From Clavibacter nebraskensis NCPPB 2581 (GTDB taxonomy: Bacteria > Actinomycetota > Actinomycetes > Actinomycetales > Microbacteriaceae), in assembly GCF_000355695.1 (NCBI RefSeq), contig NC_020891.1, forward strand, positions 1,674,001-1,738,000: a DNA stretch of 64,000 bases, given 5' to 3'. The notes beneath the pieces are model-generated. The model did no database searches. It saw nothing but the letters and a program-made list of their open reading frames with translations, and had not been told where the DNA came from. Position numbers and translations under genes: made by a program. Below are positions 37,474 through 49,761 of this stretch, piece by piece. The stretch's first letter is position 1, and each line of letters opens with the position of its first letter.

Positions 37474-38265
37474 GTGTCGGGGGAGGGCCCGGTCGGGAGG
37501 GATCCCCAGCGCCCCAAGCCCGCCGACGGAACGCACGCGCCCGACGGCACGTCGCGCGCGCCCGCGACCGCCCCGGGTGAGGCGATCGGCGCGAGCATGG
37601 CCCAGGCCGCCGAACGAGCGGGCCTCGGGCAGGCGGCGCGCGGCGAGACCATGACCGCCGCCGCCCTCCTCGCCGCGATGGGCGGCATCCGGGGCGTCCT
37701 CGAGGCGATCGTGCCCGGTCTCCTCTTCCTCGTCGCCTTCACGCTCACGCGCGACATCGTCCTCTCGGTCGCGGTCCCCGTCGTCGTCGCCGTCGCCGCG
37801 GTCGTGGCCCGGCTCGTGCAGCGCTCGGCTGTCGCCCCCGCGGTGGGCGGGCTCGCCGGCATCGTCATCTCGGCGATCCTGGCTCTCCGCTCGGGCGAGG
37901 GACGCGACTTCTACGCCCTCGGCCTGTGGACGAACGGCGCGTACTTCGCGGTGCTCCTGGTCTCCGTCGTGGTCGGGTGGCCCCTCGTCGGCGTCGCCGT
38001 GGGCTTCCTCACGGGAGACGGCACGGCGTGGCGGCAGGACCGCAGGAAGGCCAGGGCCCTCCGCCTCCTCACGCTCGTGTGGGTCGGCTTCTTCGCCCTG
38101 CGCCTCGCGGTGCAGGTCCCGCTCTACCTCTCCGACTCCATCGACGCGCTCGGCGTCGCCCGCCTCGTGATGGGCACGCCCCTCTACGGCGTGCTCCTCG
38201 TCCTGTCGTGGCTCTTCGTGCGCGCCGTGTACGCGAAGGACCCGGCGACACGCGTCACCGACTGA
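37474..38265 (+). CDS. DUF3159 family membrane protein
   Basis: 263 aa. A hydrophilic N-terminus of about 60 residues is followed by six hydrophobic segments. Family features: [33 protein letters not shown], and [11 protein letters not shown] near the fifth helix. Function unknown; it is not an obvious transporter. Start GTG 37474 comes 2 nt after the DUF3710 stop. It ends the dut operon, before the regulated aconitase gene. Confidence 0.86.
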   Translation: MSGEGPVGRDPQRPKPADGTHAPDGTSRAPATAPGEAIGASMAQAAERAGLGQAARGETMTAAALLAAMGGIRGVLEAIVPGLLFLVAFTLTRDIVLSVAVPVVVAVAAVVARLVQRSAVAPAVGGLAGIVISAILALRSGEGRDFYALGLWTNGAYFAVLLVSVVVGWPLVGVAVGFLTGDGTAWRQDRRKARALRLLTLVWVGFFALRLAVQVPLYLSDSIDALGVARLVMGTPLYGVLLVLSWLFVRAVYAKDPATRVTD

Positions 38266-38322
38266 CCTCAGCCCCTCTCGACGGCACCGCGCGCCGCGGC
38301 GTCCGGCGCGGTGGCGCGATGG

Positions 38323-38328
38323 TAGATT
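38323..38328 (+). promoter_or_regulatory. -10 element TAGATT of acn
   Basis: TAGATT gives a start point near 38335, which is inside the palindrome at 38330-38345. The leader to GTG 38481 would be about 145 nt. Confidence 0.5.
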
Positions 38329-38329
38329 C

Positions 38330-38345
38330 ATCTCGACGTCGAGAT
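38330..38345. promoter_or_regulatory. Perfect palindrome over the acn start point
   Basis: ATCTCGACGTCGAGAT is a perfect 16-bp inverted repeat placed directly after the -10 element. A protein bound here would block initiation, so a repressor site for aconitase is likely. I cannot name the regulator. Confidence 0.6.
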
Positions 38346-38480
38346 ACATCGGCGCCGTCCCGCCTCGCGTCGGCGTGCCCGATCAGGGTCGCCTTACTGG
38401 ACCCGGCCGCGGCGGGCGACCAAGATCGGATGACGGGCGGAATCGACTTCCGCGCCCATCCAGCGAGGGAAGAGGGCCAC

Positions 38481-41294
<2,814 letters not shown>

Positions 41295-41305
41295 CGGCGA
41301 CCTGA

Positions 41306-41335
41306 GGAGGCCGGGCGGCGACGCCCGGCCTCCTT
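41306..41335 (+). terminator. Terminator hairpin after acn
   Basis: Perfect 13-bp stem (41306-41318 with 41323-41335) closed by a GCGA tetraloop, 12 nt after the acn stop. Confidence 0.85.
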
Positions 41336-41408
41336 CGCGCATGCAGGGCCCTGCGTACACTCGATGAGGCGGAGGCCTGCGCATGGCTCCCGACGGAAGG
41401 CGGTCAGC

Positions 41409-43361
41409 ATGGGAATCCTCGAGACGATCACGGGACCCCGGGACCTCGACCGGCTGAGCCGCGAGCAGATGCTCGAGCTCGCCGCCGAGATCCGGCAGTT
41501 CCTCGTCGCGGAGGTCTCCAAGACGGGCGGCCATCTCGGGCCGAACCTCGGCGTCGTCGAGACGACGCTGGCGATCCACCGGGTCTTCGACTCGCCGAAG
41601 GACCCCATCGTCTTCGACACCGGGCACCAGTCGTACGTGCACAAGCTGCTCACGGGCCGACAGGACTTCTCCCGGCTCCGCGGGTCGGGCGGCCTCGCCG
41701 GGTACCCGCAGCGGTCGGAGTCCGAGCACGACATCGTCGAGAGCTCGCACGCGTCGAGCTCGCTGAGCTGGGCGGACGGGATCTCGCGGGCCTTCGGCAT
41801 CACCGGCCAGACCGACCGGCACGTGGTCGCCGTGGTGGGCGACGGCGCCCTCACCGGCGGCATGACGTGGGAGGCGCTGAACAACATCTCCGACGACAAC
41901 ACGCGGAAGCTCATCATCGTCGTCAACGACAACGGCCGCTCCTACGCGCCGACCATCGGCGGCATGGCCCGCTTCCTCAACACGGTGCGCACCCGCCGGA
42001 CCTACCGCGGCCTCTACGAGACGAGCCAGCGCGTGTTCGGCGTCTTCGGCGCCCCGGGGGACAGCCTGTACCGCGGCCTCCGCGGCGGGCTCCACGGATT
42101 CCTCACGCGCGTCACCGACAACGAGGCGCTGTACTCGAACCTCGACATCAAGTACCTGGGCCCGATCGACGGCCACGACCAGCAGGCGATGGAGGAGGCC
42201 CTCGAGCAGGCCCGCGACTACGGCGCGCCCGTCATCGTCCACGCCATCACGGAGAAGGGCCGCGGCTACGAGCCCGCCCGGCGGGACGTGGCCGACCAGT
42301 TCCACGCGGTGGGGCAGATCGACCCCGAGACGGGCGAGCCCATCGACCCGTCGCAGGCCGTGAGCTGGACGAGCGTGTTCGCGGACGAGATCCTGGCCCT
42401 CGCGGACGAGGATCCCCGCATCGTCGGCATCACCGCCGCGATGCTCCGCCCAGTGGGCCTGCACAGGTTCGCCGAGAAGCACCCCGACCGCGTGCACGAC
42501 GTCGGCATCGCGGAGCAGCACGCCGTGACGAGCGCCGCGGGCCTGGCGTACGGCGGACTGCACCCGGTCGTCGCGCTCTACGCGACCTTCGTCAACCGCG
42601 CCTTCGACCAGGTGCTCATGGACGTCGCCCTGCACCGCGCGGGCGTGACCTTCGTGCTCGACCGGGCCGGCGTCACCGGTCCCGACGGTCCGAGCCACCA
42701 CGGCATGTGGGACCTGGCGCTGCTGCAGATCGTGCCCCACATCCGCCTGAGCGCCCCGCGCGACGCGACGCGGCTCCGCGAGGAGCTGGGGGAGGCCGTG
42801 AAGGTCGACGACGCACCCACCGTCGTGCGCTTCTCCAAGGGCAACGTGGGCGACGAGCTCGAGGCCGTGCGGCGCCTCGACGACGGCGTCGACGTGCTGC
42901 ACGAGTCGGCGTCCCAGGACGTGCTCATCGTCACGGTGGGCCCCATGGCGACGATGGGCATCGAGGTCGCGGAGCGCCTCGCCGCGCAGGGCATCGGCGC
43001 GACCGTGGTGGATCCCCGGTGGGTCGTGCCCGTGCCGCGCAGCGTCGTGGAGCTCGGCGGAGAGCACCGCCTCGTCGTGACCATCGAGGACGGCGTCGTG
43101 GTCGGCGGCATCGGCACGCGGATCCGCCAGGACCTGCGCGAGGCCGGCATCGACACCGGCGTGACGGAGCTGGGCCTCCCCGACGAGTTCCTCGACCACG
43201 GCACGCGATCGGAGATCCTCGAGCGCGTCGGCCTCACCCCGCAGCACATCGCGCGTGACGTCGTCGCCCAGGTGCTCGGGAGCCGCGTGCCCTCCGCTCG
43301 GCCGCTGCCGGAGGACGAGGAGCGCGTGTCGATGCGCGCGGAGGACGACGAGCAGGGCTAG
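41409..43361 (+). CDS. dxs: 1-deoxy-D-xylulose-5-phosphate synthase
   Basis: Thiamine-diphosphate enzyme, 650 aa, first step of the MEP isoprenoid pathway: pyruvate + glyceraldehyde-3-phosphate to DXP. Seen: GHLGPNLGVVE, FDTGHQSYVHK, the ThDP motif GDGALTGGMTWEALNN, DGHDQQAM, catalytic Glu in HDVGIAEQHAVT, and DRAGVTGPDGPSHHG. The start ATG 41409 follows GGAAGGCGG. It stands alone between two terminators. Isoprenoids here would feed carotenoids, menaquinone and the lipid carrier for cell wall synthesis. Confidence 0.95.
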   Translation: MGILETITGPRDLDRLSREQMLELAAEIRQFLVAEVSKTGGHLGPNLGVVETTLAIHRVFDSPKDPIVFDTGHQSYVHKLLTGRQDFSRLRGSGGLAGYPQRSESEHDIVESSHASSSLSWADGISRAFGITGQTDRHVVAVVGDGALTGGMTWEALNNISDDNTRKLIIVVNDNGRSYAPTIGGMARFLNTVRTRRTYRGLYETSQRVFGVFGAPGDSLYRGLRGGLHGFLTRVTDNEALYSNLDIKYLGPIDGHDQQAMEEALEQARDYGAPVIVHAITEKGRGYEPARRDVADQFHAVGQIDPETGEPIDPSQAVSWTSVFADEILALADEDPRIVGITAAMLRPVGLHRFAEKHPDRVHDVGIAEQHAVTSAAGLAYGGLHPVVALYATFVNRAFDQVLMDVALHRAGVTFVLDRAGVTGPDGPSHHGMWDLALLQIVPHIRLSAPRDATRLREELGEAVKVDDAPTVVRFSKGNVGDELEAVRRLDDGVDVLHESASQDVLIVTVGPMATMGIEVAERLAAQGIGATVVDPRWVVPVPRSVVELGGEHRLVVTIEDGVVVGGIGTRIRQDLREAGIDTGVTELGLPDEFLDHGTRSEILERVGLTPQHIARDVVAQVLGSRVPSARPLPEDEERVSMRAEDDEQG

Positions 43362-43373
43362 CGGGCACGACGA

Positions 43374-43410
43374 CGGAGGAGCCCGACCGCAGCGCGGTCG
43401 GGCTCCTCCG
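43374..43410. terminator. Hairpin between dxs and the fadB-like gene
   Basis: Perfect 17-bp stem (43374-43390 with 43394-43410), loop AGC, between convergent genes. Confidence 0.88.
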
Positions 43411-43424
43411 CCGCGAGCGGGTCG

Positions 43425-45554
43425 CTACTCCACGCCGCGGATCGGCGGGTGGTGGAACGTGTCGCCGAACGCCCGGTCGCTGGCCCCGACGCGGTCGAGG
43501 TAGGGCGTGAGGCCGCCCATCTGGAACGGGTAGCCGGCGCCGAGGATGAGGCACAGGTCGATGTCCTCGGCCGCGTGCACGACGTCGTCCTCGAGCATGC
43601 GGTGCACCTCGTCGGCGAGGCCGGTCTCGACGCGCTCGCGGATCTCCTCCGCCGTCATGGGCGACTTCCCGCCCTTGACGATGCGCACGGCCTCCTTGTC
43701 GAAGCCCGTCGGCCGGCCCTTCGCGTCCCGCGCGTAGATGCGCCCGAGATCGGCGAGCCGGTGCAGGTTCGGGCTCTCGAAGAACCGGTCCGGGAAGGCG
43801 GCGTGGTGTGTGTCGAGCACGTGCGCGCCGACCTTGAGGCCCACCAGCTCGAGCAGCTCGAACGGCGTCATGGGTAGGCCGAACGGCGCGAGGGAGCGGT
43901 CGACCACCTCGAAGGGCGTGCCCGTGTCGACCGCGTGCATGGCCTCGCCGAGGACCTTCGCGAGGATCCGGTTCACCACGAAGCCCGGGGTGTCCCGGGT
44001 GATGACGGCGTTCTTGCGCAGCTGCTTCGCCACCTGCATCGCGGTCGACAGCGTCTCGTCAGTGGTCTGCGGGGTGCGCACGACCTCGATGAGCGGCATC
44101 ACGGCGACGGGGTTGAAGAAGTGGAAGCCCACCACGCGCTCCGGGTGCCGCAGGCGCTCCGCGATGCGCTCGACCGAGAGGCTCGACGTGTTCGTGGCGA
44201 GGATCGCGGTCTCGGAGACGTGCTGCTCGATCTCGGCGAACACCGCCTGCTTCACGCCGAGCTCCTCGAACACGGCCTCGATCACCCAGTCTGCGTCGGC
44301 GAAGTCGGCCTTGTCGGTCGTGCCCGTGACGAGCGCGGTCAGCCGGTTGGCCTCGTCGGGGGAGACGCGCCCCTTCTCGGCGAGCTTCCGGATCTCGCCG
44401 TGGATGCCGGCGACCCCCGCGTCCACGCGCGCCTGGTCGAGGTCGGTGATGACCACGGGGACCTGCAGCCGCCGGACGAAGAGGAGCGCGAACTGCGACG
44501 CCATGAGGCCGGCCCCGACGACCCCGACCTTGGTGACCTTCCGGGCCAGCGCCTTGTCCGGCGCTCCCGCGGGCCGCTTGGCGCGCTTCTGCACGAGGTC
44601 GAACGCGTAGATGCTCGCGCGGAACTGGTCGCCGGAGATGAGGTCGGCGAGGGCCTCGTCCTCGGCGGCGAAGCCTTCCTCGCGCGTGCTCCGCTTCGCG
44701 GCCTGCAGCAGGTCGAGGGCGCGGTACGGCGAGAGGGCCACCGTGCCGATGCGCTGCTCGAGCGACCTCCGGGCGATGCCGATGGCCACGTCCCACTTGG
44801 CGATGCGCTCGAGGCGGCCGGGTGCGTTCGGGCGCTTCACCTCGATCGCCCCGGAGATGACCCCGTCAGCCCACCGGATCGACTGCTCGAGGAAGGACGC
44901 GGACGGGAACGACGCGTCGGCGATGCCGAGCTCCATGACGTCCTGGGCCTTCAGCGTGCGGTTGTTCTTGAGCGGGTTCTCGATGATGACCTTGAGCGCG
45001 TTCTCGATGCCGATGAGGTTCGGCAGCAGCCACGCGCCGCCCCAGCCGGGGATGATCCCGAGGAACACCTCGGGCAGAGCGACGGCCGGGACGGACTCGT
45101 CGACCGTGCGGTAGTCGGAGTTCAGGCCGATCTCGAGACCGCCGCCGAGCGCGAGCCCGTTGACGAACGTGAACGACGGCACGCCGAGGCGGTGCAGGCG
45201 TCCGAGGGTGTCGTGCCCGAGCTGCGCCATCTGGCGGCCGACATCGCGGCTGGGGATCTCGCCGACCTTGCTGAGATCGGCGCCCGCGGCGAGGATGAAC
45301 GGCTTGCCCGTGATCGCGACACCGCGGATCTCCCCGGCGGCCGCCCGGGTCGCCAGGCTGTCGAGCGCGTCCGCGAGCTCGAGCAGCGTGGCCGGGCCGA
45401 GGGTGGACGGCCGCGTGTGGTCGCGGCCGTTGTCGAGCGTGACGAGCGCGAGCACGCCGCCGGACGGCAGCGGCACGTCGCGGACGAACGAGTGCGTGAC
45501 GACCTCGTCGGGATCGAGCGCCACGAGCTCCCGGAAGCGGCTGGTGTCGGTCAC
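43425..45554 (-). CDS. Fatty acid oxidation multifunctional protein (enoyl-CoA hydratase/3-hydroxyacyl-CoA dehydrogenase)
   Basis: 709 aa fusion. The N-terminal crotonase domain (about 40-260) has FILAAGADLSKVGE and NGLALGGGLEIGLNSDYR for the oxyanion hole and GIIPGWGGAWLLPNLIG. The dehydrogenase part (about 335-700) has the NAD motif VGVVGAGLMASQFALLF, TNTSSLSVERIAE, catalytic GFHFFNPVAVMPLIEVV, and DTPGFVVNRI. It converts trans-2-enoyl-CoA to 3-ketoacyl-CoA in beta-oxidation. Start GTG 45554 overlaps the thiolase stop (GTGA), so the trifunctional complex would be made from a coupled fadA-fadB mRNA. Confidence 0.9.
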   Translation of the reverse strand: MTDTSRFRELVALDPDEVVTHSFVRDVPLPSGGVLALVTLDNGRDHTRPSTLGPATLLELADALDSLATRAAAGEIRGVAITGKPFILAAGADLSKVGEIPSRDVGRQMAQLGHDTLGRLHRLGVPSFTFVNGLALGGGLEIGLNSDYRTVDESVPAVALPEVFLGIIPGWGGAWLLPNLIGIENALKVIIENPLKNNRTLKAQDVMELGIADASFPSASFLEQSIRWADGVISGAIEVKRPNAPGRLERIAKWDVAIGIARRSLEQRIGTVALSPYRALDLLQAAKRSTREEGFAAEDEALADLISGDQFRASIYAFDLVQKRAKRPAGAPDKALARKVTKVGVVGAGLMASQFALLFVRRLQVPVVITDLDQARVDAGVAGIHGEIRKLAEKGRVSPDEANRLTALVTGTTDKADFADADWVIEAVFEELGVKQAVFAEIEQHVSETAILATNTSSLSVERIAERLRHPERVVGFHFFNPVAVMPLIEVVRTPQTTDETLSTAMQVAKQLRKNAVITRDTPGFVVNRILAKVLGEAMHAVDTGTPFEVVDRSLAPFGLPMTPFELLELVGLKVGAHVLDTHHAAFPDRFFESPNLHRLADLGRIYARDAKGRPTGFDKEAVRIVKGGKSPMTAEEIRERVETGLADEVHRMLEDDVVHAAEDIDLCLILGAGYPFQMGGLTPYLDRVGASDRAFGDTFHHPPIRGVE

Positions 45555-46759
45555 TTGTTCCTCTTCCTCGTGCCGGTGAAGTGCGGGTTCTCCCAGATGA
45601 CGCTGCCGCCCTGGCCGAGGCCGACGCACATCGCCGTGAGGCCGTAGCGGACCTCGGGGTGCTGCTCGAACTGGCGCGCGAGCTGGTTCATCAGACGGAC
45701 GCCGCTCGACGCGAGCGGGTGGCCGACGGCGATGGCGCCGCCGTACTCGTTGACGCGCGGGTCGTCGTCGTCGAGACGGAAGTGGTCGAGGAAGCTGAGC
45801 ACCTGGATGGCGAAGGCCTCGTTGAGCTCGAACAGCCCGATGTCGTCGATGGTGAGCCCGGCCTTGCGGAGCGCCTTCTCGGTGCTCGGCACGGGGCCGA
45901 TGCCCATGATCTCGGGCTCGACGCCCGCGAACGCGAAGGACACCAGGGTCATCTTCGGGGCGAGGCCGAGCTCCTTCACGGCGTCGCCGCTCGCGAGGAG
46001 GGCGGCGGTCGCGCCGTCGTTGAGGCCCGACGAGTTGCCGGCCGTGACGCGGCCGTGCGGGCGGAAGGGGGTCCGGAGCCCGGCGAGGCCCTCGAGCGTC
46101 GTCTCGGGGCGCATGGCCTCGTCGCGGGTCGCGAGGCCCCAGCCCTGGTCGGACCGGGTCGCGACGGGCACGAGGTCCGGCTGGATGTCGCCGTTCGCGT
46201 AGGCGAGCGCGGTCTTCCGCTGGCTGGCGAGGGCGTAGCGGTCGGCCCGCTCGCGGGTGAGCGCCGGGAAGCGGTCGTGGATCCGCTCGGCCGTGTTCCC
46301 CATGTTGAGGGCGTCATGGCTCACGAGGCGCTCGGCGAGGAAGCGGGGGTTCGGATCCGCGTCGAAGCCCATGGGGTGGCGGCCCATGTGCTCGACGCCG
46401 CCCGCGATCGCGAGGTCGTACGCGCCGAAGGCGATGCCGCCCGCGGTGGCCGTGACGCTCGTCATGGCGCCGGCGCACATCCGGTCGATGGCGAAGCCGG
46501 GGACGGAGCGGGGGAGCCCGGCGAGCAGAGCGGCCGTGCGGCCGAGGGTGAGGCCCTGGTCGCCCGTCTGCGTCGTGGCCGCGATGGCCACCTCGTCGAT
46601 CCGGTCCTTCGGCACCTGGGGGTTCCGCTCGAGCAACCCGATCATGGCCTTGACCACCAGGTCGTCGGCGCGGGTCCGCCAGTACATGCCCTTCTCACCC
46701 GCTCGTCCGAACGGGGTGCGGACCCCGTCCACGAAATGGACTTCGGCTCTCTCGACCAC
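45551..46759 (-). CDS. fadA: Acetyl-CoA C-acyltransferase (thiolase)
   Basis: Thiolase, 402 aa, cleaving 3-ketoacyl-CoA with coenzyme A in the last beta-oxidation step. Nucleophile Cys95 in DRMCAGAMTS; His in AVGHPLASSG; second Cys in AMCVGLGQGG near residue 387; NEAFAIQ is also present. Start GTG 46759 has GAGGAGG upstream. A TAGGGT -10 lies at 46787-46792 on the minus strand. Its stop overlaps the fadB-like gene by 4 nt. Confidence 0.92.
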   Translation of the reverse strand: MVERAEVHFVDGVRTPFGRAGEKGMYWRTRADDLVVKAMIGLLERNPQVPKDRIDEVAIAATTQTGDQGLTLGRTAALLAGLPRSVPGFAIDRMCAGAMTSVTATAGGIAFGAYDLAIAGGVEHMGRHPMGFDADPNPRFLAERLVSHDALNMGNTAERIHDRFPALTRERADRYALASQRKTALAYANGDIQPDLVPVATRSDQGWGLATRDEAMRPETTLEGLAGLRTPFRPHGRVTAGNSSGLNDGATAALLASGDAVKELGLAPKMTLVSFAFAGVEPEIMGIGPVPSTEKALRKAGLTIDDIGLFELNEAFAIQVLSFLDHFRLDDDDPRVNEYGGAIAVGHPLASSGVRLMNQLARQFEQHPEVRYGLTAMCVGLGQGGSVIWENPHFTGTRKRNK

Positions 46760-46830
46760 TGACGCCTCCTCGCATCGATTTCCCCCACCCTAGGAAGAAC
46801 CCGGACGGGGGCAGAATCCGTTGACTGTTC

Positions 46831-48327
46831 CTACGAGGCCCCGTCGTCGGTCGCGTCGTCGGCTTGGCCAGCATCGACAAACGCCGCGGCCACCGGAGCG
46901 GCCGTCGCCTCGATCTGCCAGGGTCGCGCACCCCATGAGGCGAGCGCCTCCGCGACGGCCTCGGGCGCGAGGTCGGCGGGCGGCGTCCAGGCGACGCGGC
47001 GCAGCACCTCGGGGGTCAGCAGGTTCTCCTGCGGCACCCCCATCCCGTTCGCGACCTCCTGCACGGCGACGCGGGCGAGCTTGAGGCGGCGGTCGGCGGC
47101 GGGGTCCTTGTCGGCCCAGGCCTTGGGCGGCGGCATGCTCTCGCCCGTGCCGCGCAGCTGCGGGAACTCGGTCGCGGCGAGCCCCCGCTCGACGGCCGCC
47201 CACCAGCGGTCGATCTCGCTGCGGCTCGCGCGCCCGGAGAACTCGCGCGCGGCGGCGAGGTCCCGCTTGGTCTGCGGCAGGATCCGGGCGACCGCGACGA
47301 GCGACCCGTCGGGGACGAGGCGGCCGGGGCTCGTGTCGACCTCGCGCGCGTACGCGTCGCGGGCCTCCCACAGCTCCTTGGCGACCGCGAGGCCGCGGCC
47401 GCCGCGCACCCCGTGCAGGCCGCTGAGCCGACGCCACGGCTCGACCCGGGCGGGCTTCGCCTCCTTGGCGATCGTCGCCGCGAACTCCTGCTCGGCGATG
47501 CCCGTCTTGCCCTGCTCCTCGAGGCGGCGCGCGATCTCGTCGCGCACGTCCACGAGCAGCTCGACGTCGAGCGCGGCGTAGACGAGCCAGGCGCGGGGGA
47601 GCGGGCGGGTCGACCAGTCGGCGGCCGAGTGCTCCTTGGCCAGGTGGATCCCGAGCAGCTCCTCCACCACGGTGCCGAGGCCCACGCGCGGCAGGCCGAG
47701 CAGGCGCGACGCGAGCTCGGTGTCGAAGATGCGCCGCGGGTCGAGGCCCACCTCGCGGAGGCAGGCGAGGTCCTGGCTGGCGGCGTGCAGCACCCACTCC
47801 ACGTCCCGGATCACGTCGTCGAGCTCCGAGAAGTCGCCGACGGCGGGCGGGTCGAAGAGGAAGGTGCCGGCGCCGCGGCGGAACACCTGGATGAGGTACG
47901 CGCGCTGGCTGTAGCGGAACCCGGAGGCGCGCTCGGCGTCGACCGCGATGGGACCGGTGCCTGCCGCGATGGCCTCGACCGCGCGCAGGTAGTCCTCCCG
48001 CGTGTCGATGACGGTGAGGTCGCCCGTCGCCGCGGCCTCGCGGAGGGGCGGCCGGGCGGGAGCGTCGTCGGCGACGCGCTCGACCGCCGCCGCGGGGGCG
48101 TCCGGCACGGGGGCCACGGCGGCCGGTGCGAGGTCGGCGACCCGCTGGGGCGCGGTCCGTCGGGTGCGCCTGCGGGTGCGGGCGGCGACCGCGTCGGTCG
48201 CGGTGGATCCCGGCACGTCGGAGAACAGGGACGTCCCCATGGCGGGCCGGGTCAGGCCGGTGGGCGGCGAGACCAAGGCGTCCACGCCGGTCGCGTCGGG
48301 GTCGGGGGTGTCGGACGGGGCGTTCAC
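46831..48327 (-). CDS. Ribonuclease D-like 3'-5' exonuclease with HRDC domain
   Basis: 498 aa. The DEDD exonuclease core is visible: first acidic pair in PIAVDAERASGFRYSQRAYL, then VLHAASQDLACLRE, FDTELASRLLG, and the last part in WLVYAALDVELLVDVRDE (Tyr and Asp). An HRDC-type helical domain follows (about 295-380). The first 110 residues are a low-complexity leader. Function is probably 3' trimming of tRNA or other RNA. Start GTG 48327 overlaps the DUF3000 stop (GTGA). ATG 48240 is a plausible inner alternative. Confidence 0.87.
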   Translation of the reverse strand: MNAPSDTPDPDATGVDALVSPPTGLTRPAMGTSLFSDVPGSTATDAVAARTRRRTRRTAPQRVADLAPAAVAPVPDAPAAAVERVADDAPARPPLREAAATGDLTVIDTREDYLRAVEAIAAGTGPIAVDAERASGFRYSQRAYLIQVFRRGAGTFLFDPPAVGDFSELDDVIRDVEWVLHAASQDLACLREVGLDPRRIFDTELASRLLGLPRVGLGTVVEELLGIHLAKEHSAADWSTRPLPRAWLVYAALDVELLVDVRDEIARRLEEQGKTGIAEQEFAATIAKEAKPARVEPWRRLSGLHGVRGGRGLAVAKELWEARDAYAREVDTSPGRLVPDGSLVAVARILPQTKRDLAAAREFSGRASRSEIDRWWAAVERGLAATEFPQLRGTGESMPPPKAWADKDPAADRRLKLARVAVQEVANGMGVPQENLLTPEVLRRVAWTPPADLAPEAVAEALASWGARPWQIEATAAPVAAAFVDAGQADDATDDGAS

Positions 48328-48920
48328 GTCCGGGTGCGTCGCGCTGATAGCAGTGTCACTCCTTCGCCCGCGGGAGGGAGCCCTGCGAGCATGCACAGTA
48401 GTTCCCCCCAGCCTTCCACATGGGCGGTCACGTCGGAGTCCGCGGGTGTCCACGACGCGCGCAGCTCGATCTTGGCACCGCTGCCCTGGCGGGCGAGCTC
48501 GCCGTAGCCGGTGGAGATGATGCGGGTGGCGGTGCCCGACGGCGAGGAGTACCGGGCGCCGCGGGAGGCGAGGCCGTCGACGAGCCAGGACCACGCGACG
48601 TCGGCGAGGAACGGATCCGTCCCCATGTCGGTCTCGAGCGGCGCCTGCGCGAAGCAGACGACGCGGAAGGCGCCGCCCCACGCCTCCGGCTCCTCCGGGT
48701 CGTGCAGCAGGATGAAGCGGCCGGTGCCGAGCTCCGAGTCGGAGGCGTGACCCGAGGGCGAGACGTCGGCAGCGAGCGCCACGGCGTTCGGCGCCAGGCT
48801 GCTCGAGGGCGAGGGGATCTCCGTCAGCACGAGCTCGGATCGCGTGGTCGCGCGCCGCAGCGCGTCCAGCGCCGCGCGGAACTCGGGCGGATCCTCGGCA
48901 CTGTCACGGGTCTCTACCAC
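48324..48920 (-). CDS. DUF3000 family protein
   Basis: 198 aa soluble protein of an actinobacterial family. Features: LVLTEIPSPSSSLAPNAVAL, RFILLHDPEEPEAWGG, DPFLADVAWSWLVDGL and the end VEGWGELLCMLAGLPP. Function unknown. I know the DUF3000-RNase D pair from mycobacteria as well. The start GTG 48920 is leaderless: a TAGTCT -10 lies 6 nt upstream. It couples to the RNase D gene by a 4-nt overlap. Confidence 0.88.
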   Translation of the reverse strand: MVETRDSAEDPPEFRAALDALRRATTRSELVLTEIPSPSSSLAPNAVALAADVSPSGHASDSELGTGRFILLHDPEEPEAWGGAFRVVCFAQAPLETDMGTDPFLADVAWSWLVDGLASRGARYSSPSGTATRIISTGYGELARQGSGAKIELRASWTPADSDVTAHVEGWGELLCMLAGLPPAGEGVTLLSARRTRT

Positions 48921-48926
48921 GTGTGC

Positions 48927-48932
48927 AGACTA
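48927..48932 (-). promoter_or_regulatory. -10 element TAGTCT of the DUF3000 gene (leaderless)
   Basis: TAGTCT on the minus strand is followed by 6 nt and GTG 48920. Confidence 0.5.
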
Positions 48933-49014
48933 TGGTGCGCCGGTCGACGCACCGGGAGCCACGCCGCGGCGGGGGACGGGCGGCACGGCCCCCGATGGCG
49001 GCGCGACCAGGGGA

Positions 49015-49761
49015 TCAGCCCCGCCGCACCGCCCAGCGCGCGTAGGTGCGGTGGTCGTCGTCGACGAGCAGCTGGTCGAGCCGCATCGGGGAGTGGATGC
49101 CGGAGCCCGCCGGCACGAGCGGCGTGAGCGGCGTCACGAGCTCGGGCGAGGTGGTGAGGCAGAGCTCGTCCACTCGACCCGCCGCGAGGAGCGATGCGGC
49201 GAGCGCGGGCCCGCCCTCGCACACGACGTGGACCAGCCCGTGACCGCGGAGCGCGTCGACGACGTGGTCGCCGCCCATCCGCCCGTCGGCCGCGGCACCC
49301 AGCGGCACGGAGACGATCTCGGCGGGCACGCCTGCCAACGTCGCCACCGCGCGGTCACGCGCCTCGGGCGGGCACAGCACGAGGAGGCGGCCGGCTCCGG
49401 CGTCGGGGTCGAAGCGGTGCCCCTCCAGATCGCCCGAGGATGTCGCGACGGCCAGGGGTGTGCGGCGGGGGAGCACGTAGCGCTCGGCGCGCACCGTGCC
49501 CGCGCCCACGAGCACGACGTCGGCGAGCTCGCGGATCACGCCGAGGATCCGCCGGTCGACGACGCTCGAGAGGCTGTCGGACGTGCCGTCGGCGCCGATG
49601 ACGCTGCCGTCGACGGACGCCACGAAGTTGAGGCGGACGTGCTCGGCGGATCCCGGACGGTAGAGGTCCTCGAGCCACTCCCTCGTGCCGTCGTCCTCCA
49701 ACCCGCGCGAGGAAGCAGCGTCGGCAGGACCGGTGACGGACAGGACCCGGGTGATCCTCAC
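49015..49761 (-). CDS. Pyrimidine reductase family protein (RibD C-terminal domain)
   Basis: 248 aa, only the reductase half of RibD: there is no deaminase domain. Seen: VRLNFVASVDGSVIGADGTS, RRILGVIRELADVVLVGAGTV for NADPH binding, and HVVCEGGPALAASLLAAGRVDE. In riboflavin synthesis this fold reduces 5-amino-6-ribosylamino-pyrimidinedione phosphate; stand-alone relatives can have other roles, including dihydrofolate reductase-like activity in mycobacteria. Start GTG 49761 overlaps the SufE-like stop (GTGA). It ends a coupled three-gene set. Confidence 0.83.
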   Translation of the reverse strand: MRITRVLSVTGPADAASSRGLEDDGTREWLEDLYRPGSAEHVRLNFVASVDGSVIGADGTSDSLSSVVDRRILGVIRELADVVLVGAGTVRAERYVLPRRTPLAVATSSGDLEGHRFDPDAGAGRLLVLCPPEARDRAVATLAGVPAEIVSVPLGAAADGRMGGDHVVDALRGHGLVHVVCEGGPALAASLLAAGRVDELCLTTSPELVTPLTPLVPAGSGIHSPMRLDQLLVDDDHRTYARWAVRRG

